A stretch of DNA of 56,739 nt, taken from NCBI GenBank assembly GCA_017447865.1, contig JAFSMO010000010.1:1-56739 (forward strand), given 5' to 3'. The notes beneath the pieces are model-generated. The model was not told where the DNA came from, did not search any database, and worked only from the letters and a program-made list of their open reading frames with translations. Numbering within the stretch: position 1 is the first letter of the stretch; each line of letters opens with the position of its first letter. Below are positions 14,903-22,403 of this stretch, in pieces. Origin of the DNA: Thermoguttaceae bacterium. Lineage in GTDB: Bacteria; Planctomycetota; Planctomycetia; Pirellulales; Thermoguttaceae. Position numbers and translations under genes: made by a program.

Positions 14903-17320
14903 ATGAATCGCTTCCGTTTTTTCTTCGTTTTGAGTCTTTTCGTCTTCATTCTTCCAGCGGCGGCGCAGGCCGAGGATTTTCTCGCGGAGAAGATCGTCCC
15001 CGACTGGGAAAAGCAGGAGGCCGCGCTCGGCAGAACGCTCGACTCGGCGGAGGCCTTGACCGACCTGGAAGCCCGTGCGGAAAAACTGGCCGCGAAGCTC
15101 GAGCCGGTTTGCGACGTGAAACCGCTCCGTGAGCAGATCAAGGCGGCCCGGAAATTCAACGCGGAAGGGAGCCGCGAGGCGTACATCGCGCTGCGCACGT
15201 CGCTGCGGGACCTCATTTTCGAAAATCCGCTTCTGAAGGGGATCCCGATCGTTTTTCTTCAGGAGGACCGCTACATCTGGCAGCTGATCCACGAGTACAA
15301 TTCATTCTACTACCGCTTCACCAACGCGCGGGGCGGCGATCTGTACCAGCTCGACGCGCCGGGAAAATCGTTTGAAAAGCACTCCGTCACCCGCGGCGCC
15401 ATGCCTCGTGGGGTTTTTGCCACGCCGACCCTTTCGTACGACGGGAAAACGCTCTACTTCGCCTTCGCCGACTTCACGAAAGTGGTTCCCGCCGACGCGC
15501 CGAAGCTCCGTTTCGTGGACATTTGCGGGCCGGAATTCTCCGTGACGCCGGAAAAACTCCGTGAGTACCAGAACGAGCCTGCGGGGAAGTTCCACCTCTT
15601 CAGCCTGGAGCTGGCGACCGGGAAAGTGACGCAGCTGACCGACGGCCCGTACGACGACATCGACCCGTGCGTCCTTCCCAACGGCGATCTGGTTTTCATC
15701 TCGACCCGACGCGGCGGTTTTGCCCGCTGCACGGACGCCTGGGAACCGGTCCAGACCGCCACGCTGCACAAACTGCACCGGGATTCCGGTGAGGTCGAGT
15801 GCCTTTCGTTCCACGAAACGAACGAGTGGAACCCGACGGTTTTGCAGGACGGCCGGATCCTCTACACGCGCTGGGATTACGTGGACCGCGAGGCCGCGCG
15901 TTACATGAATCTCTGGATCACGAATCCGGATGGAACCGGCGCCACGGCCCTTTTCGGAAATCACACGGAAAAGATCGTCGCGATGCTTCAGGCCAAAGAA
16001 ATTCCCGGCTCGAAGAAAATCCTGTTCCTCGGCTCCGGGCACCATCTGGCCGTCGGCGGAACGCTTGGGAGCCTGGACCCGTCACGGACGCGGTTCGACC
16101 CGGAAACTTCGGAGGATACGCTGGACTGCATCGAGCGTCTTACGCCGGAGATCGGCTTCCCGGAAACGCCGACCGGGAGGCGGGGGAAGTACCACGTTTC
16201 GGAGCGATACTACTACAGTCCGTACCCGCTCTCGGAGGACTTTTACCTCACGTCGTACAGTCACGAGCCGAACAGCGGGTACCTGGCCCAGGGGCGCGGC
16301 TACGGGATCCACGGCGAGAGTTACACCGGCTCCGTTCAGGCTGAGGACGCGGGGAAACTGGGGCTTTACTACCGCGACCGGTTTGGAAATCTTGAACTGA
16401 TCTACGAGGACGCCGAGGTGAGCGCGCGGTACCCGATCCAGCTCAAAACGCGGCCGGTCCCGACGGTGGTCCCGTCGCACCGTGACCCCCAGTCGGGCGC
16501 GGAGGGGACGCTCGTGCTGACCAACGTTTACGAGTCGCTCGTGCCGCTTCCGAAGGACCGCCCCATCGCGGAAATTCGGGTCTTTGAACTGCTTCCGAAG
16601 TTTCCCGACCCGATGCGCGACCGGCCGAAAATCGGTCATGCGCACGCGGAAAATCCCCGGAAGTTTCTCGGCTCGGTCCCCGTCGAAAAGGACGGCTCCG
16701 CATACTTCAAGGTTCCGGCGCAGAAACCGCTTTACTTCCAGGCCGTGGACGCCAACGGGCGCGCGGTGCAGACGATGCTCAGTGAGGTCTACCTGCTTCC
16801 CGGCGAGCAGCGCGGCTGCGTCGGCTGCCACGAGCAGATCCACGCGGCGCTGAAAAACGTTCCGACCCAGCCGCTGGCGCTGGCGCGGCAGGCGTCCGAC
16901 CTGAAACCCGGGCCAGAGGGGACTGCGCCGTTTTCGTACCCGCTCCTGATCCAGCCGATTCTGGACCGTGCGTGCGTTTCGTGCCACTCGGGCGAGGAAA
17001 ACGCGCCGGATCCGGACCTGACCGGAGCGAAAAGTGGGCATTTCACCGTTTCGTACGAGAATCTGAAGCCGTTCCTGCGTTTTTACCACTGGAGCGGCGA
17101 CACGATCCGCTGCATTTCGTCCCGGCCGGGCCTGACGGGGAGCACGGTCTCGCCGCTGGCGGAGATCCTGGAAGACGAAAATCACGGAGAAAAGCTCAAA
17201 CTTTCAGACGCAGACCGCCGCACGATTTACCTCTGGCTCGACGGGAACGCCCCCTTCTACGGAACGGGAGACGCTGAGAAACAGAAACGCCAAAGGAACG
17301 GGGAAAGGCTTGAGAATTAG
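14903..17320 (+). CDS. Exported beta-propeller protein with two c-type haem motifs (HZS-alpha-like)
   Basis: An 805-residue protein with a signal peptide (MNRFRFFFVLSLFVFILPAAAQA). An N-terminal helical part is followed by TolB/PD40-like propeller repeats (YDDIDPCVLPNGDLVFISTRR, split around residues 250-275, and NEWNPTVLQDGRILYTRW). A C-terminal module carries two CxxCH haem-attachment sites: CVGCH (Cys639-His643) and CVSCH (Cys691-His695). This order resembles the hydrazine-synthase alpha middle/C-terminal architecture seen widely in planctomycetes that do not make hydrazine. It is probably a periplasmic electron-transfer or sugar-oxidising protein; the substrate is unknown. The final codons run into the heptamer element at 17315. 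It follows the GDPD gene by 96 bases. Confidence 0.8.
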   Translation: MNRFRFFFVLSLFVFILPAAAQAEDFLAEKIVPDWEKQEAALGRTLDSAEALTDLEARAEKLAAKLEPVCDVKPLREQIKAARKFNAEGSREAYIALRTSLRDLIFENPLLKGIPIVFLQEDRYIWQLIHEYNSFYYRFTNARGGDLYQLDAPGKSFEKHSVTRGAMPRGVFATPTLSYDGKTLYFAFADFTKVVPADAPKLRFVDICGPEFSVTPEKLREYQNEPAGKFHLFSLELATGKVTQLTDGPYDDIDPCVLPNGDLVFISTRRGGFARCTDAWEPVQTATLHKLHRDSGEVECLSFHETNEWNPTVLQDGRILYTRWDYVDREAARYMNLWITNPDGTGATALFGNHTEKIVAMLQAKEIPGSKKILFLGSGHHLAVGGTLGSLDPSRTRFDPETSEDTLDCIERLTPEIGFPETPTGRRGKYHVSERYYYSPYPLSEDFYLTSYSHEPNSGYLAQGRGYGIHGESYTGSVQAEDAGKLGLYYRDRFGNLELIYEDAEVSARYPIQLKTRPVPTVVPSHRDPQSGAEGTLVLTNVYESLVPLPKDRPIAEIRVFELLPKFPDPMRDRPKIGHAHAENPRKFLGSVPVEKDGSAYFKVPAQKPLYFQAVDANGRAVQTMLSEVYLLPGEQRGCVGCHEQIHAALKNVPTQPLALARQASDLKPGPEGTAPFSYPLLIQPILDRACVSCHSGEENAPDPDLTGAKSGHFTVSYENLKPFLRFYHWSGDTIRCISSRPGLTGSTVSPLAEILEDENHGEKLKLSDADRRTIYLWLDGNAPFYGTGDAEKQKRQRNGERLEN

Positions 17321-17442
17321 GAATTCGGAATGCGGAATGCGGAATTAGACGCTTCGCGTAACGTGGGTTTCAGAAAGACCTTAACCTGAAGAAAGCCTCC
17401 GGCTTTCTCAATTCCGCATTCCGCATTCCGCATTCCGAATTT
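17315..17442. repeat. Heptamer hairpin element H4 (GCGGAAT type)
   Basis: Left arm of GCGGAAT units. The core is ACGCTTCGCGTAACG, TTTCAGAAAGACCTTAA and GAAAGCC-TCC-GGCTTTC, closely matching the core of H3. The right arm is ATTCCGC repeated four times. It sits between convergent genes, overlaps the last codons and stop of the haem protein, and ends five bases before the uvrC stop, so it probably acts as a bidirectional terminator. Confidence 0.88.
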
Positions 17443-17446
17443 TACA

Positions 17447-18769
17447 CTAGTTTTTCCATTTTTTGCTCCGCAGAATGTGGTGGTAGTGCTGCGCGAAGCG
17501 GTGCGCCTCGTCGCGGACGTACTGCAAAAGGCGCAGGCTCCAGGCGTGGCGCGAAAGGTGAAGCGGTTCCTCCTCGCCGGGGACGTAAAGCTCCTCGTCC
17601 CGTTTGGCCAGCGAAACCATTTGGACCGTCACGCCCGCCCGCTCGGCGGACTCCATCGCGCAGCGCAGCTGGATCTTCCCGCCGTCGATCAGAAGAAGGT
17701 CCGGGAGCGGTCCCCCTTCGTCTTTCAGACGCTTGAGCCGACGGTACACCACCTCGCCGATGGACGCGAAATCGTTGATCCCCTCGACGCTCTTGATCTT
17801 GTACCGCTTGTAACCGGACTTGAACGGAAGGCCGTCGATGAACTGCACGAGCGACGCGACGGTCGCCTCGCCCTGAATGTGCGCAATATCGACCCCTTCG
17901 ATGATCCGCGGCGGCTGGGGAAGATGAAGGACTTTCTGAAGCCCCAAAAGCCCTCGCTTCGGGTCCATCTGAAAGACTTCCGGCTGGACGTTTCGCTCCA
18001 GATCGCCGCAGTTTTTGAGGTTTTCCAACGCCGCGAGCTGGTCCCGAATGGCGGCCGCCTGCTCGAAGTTGAGCGCCTGCGCCGCCGCTTGCATTTCTTC
18101 CTCCATTTCTTCGATCAGTTCATCCCGTTTGCCGTCGAGAAACCGCTGGAGGTGATGGATCTGGCGGCGGTAGTCGTCGTGCGAGACCCGATCCGCGCAC
18201 GGGGCGGTGCACTGGCCGATCGAGGCGAGGAGGCACGGCCGGAAAAAGCGCCGTTTTTCGTCGTCCTTCCGAATGTCGTACTGGCACGTGCGGAACTTGA
18301 AGACCTTCTGCAAAACCACGAGCGCCCCGCGGATCGGGCTGGTGAACGGCCCATAGAGTTTCACGCCGGAAGAGAGCGGCTCGCGCGTCGCTTCGACTCT
18401 CGGAAACGCCTCGTGCGTGCGGATCTGCAGGTAAGGAAACGACTTCCCGTCCTTCTCGGCCCGGTTGTACCGCGGCTGAATGTCCTTGATCAGGCGCGCC
18501 TCCATGAGCAGGGCGTCCACCTCGCTCAGGGCCTGAATGTAGTCGATGTCGCGAATGTCCCGCACGAGGAATTTCGTCCGATCGTCAATTTCGGCCTGGT
18601 GGAGAAAATACGAGCCGGCGCGTTTGCGCAGGTCTTTGGCCTTCCCGACGTAGATCACCCGGCCCTGAGCGTCTTTCATCAGATAAACGCCCGGGACGTG
18701 CGGAAACGATTTGACCTTTTCCGCGGCGTACGAATTATCGTCTGGATACTGGACCGGTTCGTCGGACAT
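17447..18769 (-). CDS. uvrC: UvrC-like excinuclease subunit lacking the C-terminal HhH domain
   Basis: A 440-residue nucleotide-excision-repair endonuclease subunit. Domains in order: GIY-YIG nuclease (GVYLM at 27-31, YVGKAKDLRKR at 40-50), a cysteine-bearing region with GQCTAPC, the UVR UvrB-interaction helix pair (ALNFEQAAAIRDQLAALE, near 235-252), and an RNase-H-like 5'-nuclease (EGVDIAHIQG, LLLIDGGK, RDEAHRFA). Typical UvrC proteins are about 600 residues and end in a double helix-hairpin-helix DNA-binding domain. This one stops at HHILRSKKWKN, just where that domain should begin. It could be a natural short form or a truncated gene. It has a consensus promoter at 18812-18839. Confidence 0.9.
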   Translation of the reverse strand: MSDEPVQYPDDNSYAAEKVKSFPHVPGVYLMKDAQGRVIYVGKAKDLRKRAGSYFLHQAEIDDRTKFLVRDIRDIDYIQALSEVDALLMEARLIKDIQPRYNRAEKDGKSFPYLQIRTHEAFPRVEATREPLSSGVKLYGPFTSPIRGALVVLQKVFKFRTCQYDIRKDDEKRRFFRPCLLASIGQCTAPCADRVSHDDYRRQIHHLQRFLDGKRDELIEEMEEEMQAAAQALNFEQAAAIRDQLAALENLKNCGDLERNVQPEVFQMDPKRGLLGLQKVLHLPQPPRIIEGVDIAHIQGEATVASLVQFIDGLPFKSGYKRYKIKSVEGINDFASIGEVVYRRLKRLKDEGGPLPDLLLIDGGKIQLRCAMESAERAGVTVQMVSLAKRDEELYVPGEEEPLHLSRHAWSLRLLQYVRDEAHRFAQHYHHILRSKKWKN

Positions 18770-18811
18770 GAAAATTTTCTCCTGAAAAAAGAGTTTAAGA
18801 CCGATTAATAC

Positions 18812-18839
18812 ATTATAAATATTAAGACCATTTTGTCAA
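18812..18839 (-). promoter_or_regulatory. Consensus promoter of uvrC
   Basis: Minus strand: TTGACA (18834-18839), 16-bp spacer, TATAAT (18812-18817). The site lies directly before the divergent small gene at 18852. Confidence 0.85.
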
Positions 18840-18851
18840 GTGGAGAAAAAC

Positions 18852-19031
18852 ATGACTGAGGAAAAAAAAGAAATGGCCCGACCCGGCGCGGGGCTCTATT
18901 TTTTCGTGGCGAGCCTGCTGCTGTTCGTCATCGTGGTGAAATTGGTTTCCTGCACCGTTTTCAGCAAGGTGGACGTGATGGAAGAAATGCGCAAGGCGCA
19001 GAATCCGCCAACGATCCAGGTGAATCCGTGA
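18852..19031 (+). CDS. Small single-pass membrane protein
   Basis: A 59-residue protein: a charged N-terminus (MTEEKKEMARP), one membrane helix (about residues 14-36, LYFFVASLLLFVIVVKLVSC), then KVDVMEEMRKAQNPP. GGAG at 18842-18845 is well placed for ATG 18852; an in-frame GTG at 18840 would lack a site. It is divergent from uvrC and upstream of gpmI. The function is unknown. The length and hydropathy recall small envelope or respiratory-accessory proteins, but no assignment is made. Confidence 0.6.
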   Translation: MTEEKKEMARPGAGLYFFVASLLLFVIVVKLVSCTVFSKVDVMEEMRKAQNPPTIQVNP

Positions 19032-19054
19032 CTTCTTCAAGAGAATCTCCCCCC

Positions 19055-19082
19055 TTGCGGAAATTTTTCAACGTGGTACAAT
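19055..19082 (+). promoter_or_regulatory. Promoter of gpmI
   Basis: TTGCGG (19055-19060), 16-bp spacer ending GTGG, TACAAT (19077-19082). Confidence 0.75.
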
Positions 19083-19135
19083 AAAAAGGTTAAAATTTCA
19101 ACCCCTTTTTATTCATCGCAGACCAGGAGAAAAAA

Positions 19136-20767
19136 ATGACTGAACTCTCTTTGAAGAAGAACTCTTTCGCGGGTCGCCCCGGCCCGATGTGCCTCATCGT
19201 CATGGACGGCATTGGGATCGGCAAGCAGGACGATTCCAACGCGGTTTATCTCGCCAAGACCCCGACGCTCGACAAACTGTTCGGCGCGAAGCTCTACACG
19301 CAGCTGCAGGCGCACGGTCAGGCCGTTGGTCTTCCGAGCGACGACGACATGGGAAACTCGGAGATCGGTCATAACGCGCTGGGTGCTGGCCGCGTTTTCG
19401 ATCAGGGCGCCAAACTCGTGAACCGCGCCATTGAGACCGGCTCGATGTACGAGGGCGAAGTCTGGAAGACCGCCATCGCGCAGGCGAAGCAGAACGCGAC
19501 GCTCCACTTCATCGGTCTGCACTCGGACGGAAACGTTCACTCGAACACGGGGCAGCTCTACGCGATGCTGAAAGAGGCGGCCAAAGAGGGCGTCACGCGG
19601 GTCCGCCTTCACATTCTGCACGACGGCCGCGACGTCCCGGAAAAATCGGCCCTGACCTACATTGACGCGACGGAAAAACTCCTGGCCGAGATCAACGCCC
19701 AGTACGGTTTCGACTACCGGATCGCCAGCGGCGGCGGGCGCATGATCACGACCATGGACCGCTACGAGGCCGACTGGACCATCGTCGAGCGCGGCTGGAA
19801 AGCCCACGTTTTGGGGCAGGCCCGAGCGTTTGGCTCCGCGAAAGAAGCGGTCGAGACGATGTACGCCGAAGATGAAAAGGCCGTGGACCAGTACCTCGAG
19901 GCGTTCGTCGTGGTCGGCGCCGACGGGAAACCGGTCGGAACGATCGAAGACGGCGACTCGGTCATTTTCTTCAACTTCCGCGGTGACCGTGCGATCGAAA
20001 TTTCCCAGGCGTTCGAGGGCGGCGACGATTTCGCGAAATTCGACCGCGTTCGCGTCCCGAAGGTTTACTACGCCGGCATCATGCAGTACGACGGCGACCT
20101 GCACCTTCCGAAAAACTTCCTCGTGGCCCCGCCGCAGATCGACCGGACGTTCTGCGAGTACCTTTGCGCCGAGAAGATCTCGATGTTCGCGATCAGCGAA
20201 ACGCAGAAATTCGGCCACGTGACGTACTTCTGGAACGGGAACCGCTCCGGCTACATCAACGCCCAGTGCGAGGATTACGAGGAGATCCCGTCCGACCGCG
20301 TCGAGTTCGACAAAGCGCCGCTGATGAAGGCCGAGGAGATCACGAAGTGGGTCGAGGGCGCGCTTTCCTCCGGCAAATTCAAGTTTGGCCGCCTGAACCT
20401 GGCCAACGGCGACATGGTGGGGCACACCGGGAACATGGAAGCGACGATCAAGGCCGTCGAAAAGGTCGATGAGTGCGTGGGACGCATTCTGGGCGTCATC
20501 AAGGAGCTCAACGGGATCTGCATCGTGACGGCCGACCACGGGAACGCCGACCAGATGTGGACGGAGAAAAAGGGCGTCCGCACGGTCCGCACGGCGCACA
20601 CGCTCAACCCGGTGCCGTTCTGCATTTACGACCCGCTGTACGCCGGCGAGTACGAAATGGCGGAAGTGGAAAAGCCCGGCCTGGCGAATGTTGCCGCGAC
20701 GGTGCTGAACCTTCTCGGCTTCGAAGCGCCGGAAGACTACTGCAAGTCATTGGTGAAGTTTAATTAA
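19136..20767 (+). CDS. gpmI: 2,3-bisphosphoglycerate-independent phosphoglycerate mutase
   Basis: A 543-residue glycolytic enzyme that interconverts 3- and 2-phosphoglycerate with two Mn ions. The alkaline-phosphatase-like metal motif is MDGIGIG near the N-terminus, the phosphoryl-accepting Ser75 lies in GNSEIGH, and metal-binding motifs follow in FIGLHSDGNVHS, LHILHDGRDVP, GDMVGHTGN and TADHGNADQM. The length is slightly above the usual ~510 residues because of insertions in the transferase domain, typical of the longer bacterial branch. AGGAG lies 8 bases before the ATG. It is the only gene of its transcript by appearance, ending in a heptamer element. Confidence 0.96.
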   Translation: MTELSLKKNSFAGRPGPMCLIVMDGIGIGKQDDSNAVYLAKTPTLDKLFGAKLYTQLQAHGQAVGLPSDDDMGNSEIGHNALGAGRVFDQGAKLVNRAIETGSMYEGEVWKTAIAQAKQNATLHFIGLHSDGNVHSNTGQLYAMLKEAAKEGVTRVRLHILHDGRDVPEKSALTYIDATEKLLAEINAQYGFDYRIASGGGRMITTMDRYEADWTIVERGWKAHVLGQARAFGSAKEAVETMYAEDEKAVDQYLEAFVVVGADGKPVGTIEDGDSVIFFNFRGDRAIEISQAFEGGDDFAKFDRVRVPKVYYAGIMQYDGDLHLPKNFLVAPPQIDRTFCEYLCAEKISMFAISETQKFGHVTYFWNGNRSGYINAQCEDYEEIPSDRVEFDKAPLMKAEEITKWVEGALSSGKFKFGRLNLANGDMVGHTGNMEATIKAVEKVDECVGRILGVIKELNGICIVTADHGNADQMWTEKKGVRTVRTAHTLNPVPFCIYDPLYAGEYEMAEVEKPGLANVAATVLNLLGFEAPEDYCKSLVKFN

Positions 20768-20880
20768 AACGAATAATGAAGAACGAATAACGAATAATGG
20801 GAAGAAAGACTTTGACCCGGTTTTGGGCCAAAATCCGTCTCATCTCCTCATTATTCGTTATTCGTTTTTCATTATTCATT
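20768..20880. repeat. Heptamer hairpin element H5 (CGAATAA type)
   Basis: Left arm: AACGAATAATGAAGAACG and further CGAATAA units. Centre: a small hairpin TTTTGGGCCAAAA-like segment. Right arm: TTATTCG/TTATTCGTTTTTC units. It follows the gpmI stop codon directly and precedes the ahcY promoter. Confidence 0.85.
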
Positions 20881-20896
20881 CCCTCTTTCCCCCCTC

Positions 20897-20924
20897 TTGA
20901 AATTTTTTGAAAATCTGGTAAAAT
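20897..20924 (+). promoter_or_regulatory. Promoter of ahcY
   Basis: TTGAAA (20897-20902), 16-bp spacer ending CTGG, TAAAAT (20919-20924). Confidence 0.7.
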
Positions 20925-20971
20925 AGTACAATCTATTCCTTTTTACATTGAACATTCAAGGAGTCAAAATC

Positions 20972-22282
20972 GTGTCTGAGAAACTTCAGTACAAAGTCGC
21001 GGATATTAATCTGGCCGATTGGGGCCGCAAGGAAATCATGCTGGCGGAGAATGAAATGCCGGGGTTGATGGCGATTCGCCGCAAATACGCCGCCTCGCAG
21101 CCGCTGGCCGGCGCCCGGATCGCTGGGTGCCTGCACATGACCATTCAGACGGCCGTTCTGATCGAAACCCTCGTCGCTCTCGGCGCACAGGTCCGCTGGA
21201 GTTCCTGCAACAAATTCTCGACCCAGGACCACGCCGCTGCTGCGATCGCTGCCGCCGGGATCCCGGTTTTCGCGTGGAAGGGCGAGACGGACGCCGATTA
21301 CGACTGGTGCGTCGAGCAGACCCTCTTCTTCGATGACGGCCAGCCCCTGAACATGATCCTCGACGACGGCGGCGACCTGACCGCCATGATCCACAGTCCG
21401 AAGTACTCGCACCTGGCCAAGGGGATCCGCGGCATTTCCGAAGAAACGACCACGGGCGTCCATCGCCTTTACCAGATGTTCGCGCGCGGCGAGCTGCTCG
21501 TCCCGGCCATTAACGTGAACGACTCCGTGACCAAGAGCAAGTTCGATAATTTGTACGGCTGCCGCGAGTCGCTCGTGGACGGCATCAAACGCGCGACGGA
21601 CGTCATGGTCGCCGGCAAAGTCGCGGTCGTCTGCGGCTACGGTGACGTTGGAAAAGGCTGCGCCCAGTCCATGCGCTCCTACGGCGCCCGCACGATCGTG
21701 ACGGAAATCGACCCGATCTGCGCCTTGCAGGCCGCGATGGAAGGGTTCCAGGTCATGACGATGGACGAAGCGTGCTCAATCGGAAACATTTTCGTCACGA
21801 CGACCGGCTGCTGCGACATCATCACGGCCGAGCACATGGCCAAGATGCCGAACGACGCGATCGTCTGCAACATCGGCCACTTTGACTGCGAGATCCGCGT
21901 GGCGGACCTGAACGCCTACCCGGGCATCGTGAAGACCCAGATCAAACCGCTGGTGGACCGTTACACGTTCCCGGAAACGGGCCGCTCGATCATCCTTCTG
22001 GCGGAAGGCCGTCTGGTGAACCTCGGCTGCGCGACGGGCCATCCGTCCTTTGTGATGTCGAACTCGTTCACGAACCAGACGCTCGCCCAGATCGCGCTCT
22101 GGACGGAACCGGAAAAGTATCCGCTCGGCGTGCACGTCCTGCCGAAGAAACTCGACGAGGAAGTCGCGCGTCTGCACCTGGAACAGCTCGGCGTCCACCT
22201 GACGAAACTGACGCAGGCCCAGGCCGATTACCTCGGCGTCCCGGTCGATGGACCGTTCAAACCCGAGTACTACCGGTACTAA
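20972..22282 (+). CDS. ahcY: Adenosylhomocysteinase
   Basis: A 436-residue NAD-dependent enzyme that splits S-adenosylhomocysteine into homocysteine and adenosine, clearing the by-product of methylation. Diagnostic segments: [32 protein letters not shown], the NAD-binding loop [23 protein letters not shown] and the C-terminal KPEYYRY. The GTG at 20972 is the likely start because AAGGAG (20958-20963) is correctly spaced; a TTG at 20948 would extend the frame but lies upstream of that site. It lacks the ~40-residue insertion of some bacterial forms. A heptamer element follows the stop by one base. Confidence 0.96.
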   Translation: MSEKLQYKVADINLADWGRKEIMLAENEMPGLMAIRRKYAASQPLAGARIAGCLHMTIQTAVLIETLVALGAQVRWSSCNKFSTQDHAAAAIAAAGIPVFAWKGETDADYDWCVEQTLFFDDGQPLNMILDDGGDLTAMIHSPKYSHLAKGIRGISEETTTGVHRLYQMFARGELLVPAINVNDSVTKSKFDNLYGCRESLVDGIKRATDVMVAGKVAVVCGYGDVGKGCAQSMRSYGARTIVTEIDPICALQAAMEGFQVMTMDEACSIGNIFVTTTGCCDIITAEHMAKMPNDAIVCNIGHFDCEIRVADLNAYPGIVKTQIKPLVDRYTFPETGRSIILLAEGRLVNLGCATGHPSFVMSNSFTNQTLAQIALWTEPEKYPLGVHVLPKKLDEEVARLHLEQLGVHLTKLTQAQADYLGVPVDGPFKPEYYRY

Positions 22283-22283
22283 T

Positions 22284-22397
22284 CGAATGAATAATGAATA
22301 ACGAATAACGAATAATGAATTCCTTCGGGGGTTCATTATTCGTTGGCGTTTTTCACTATTCAAGTCATTATTCGTTATTCGTTATTCATTATTCGTT
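22284..22397. repeat. Heptamer hairpin element H6 (CGAATAA type)
   Basis: CGAATAA/TGAATAA units form the left arm, CCTTCGGGGG the centre, and GTTATTC/TCATTATTCG units the right arm. It ends at about 22397, only six bases before the ATG of the next gene, leaving no room for a normal ribosome-binding site. Confidence 0.85.
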
Positions 22398-22403
22398 AAA
22401 AAA

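Noticed and set aside
14903..17320. True hydrazine synthase, implying anammox metabolism.
   Set aside because: Only the propeller/haem architecture is shared; no hydrazine synthase beta/gamma or hydrazine dehydrogenase genes are nearby, and such alpha-like proteins occur in planctomycetes that are not anammox bacteria.
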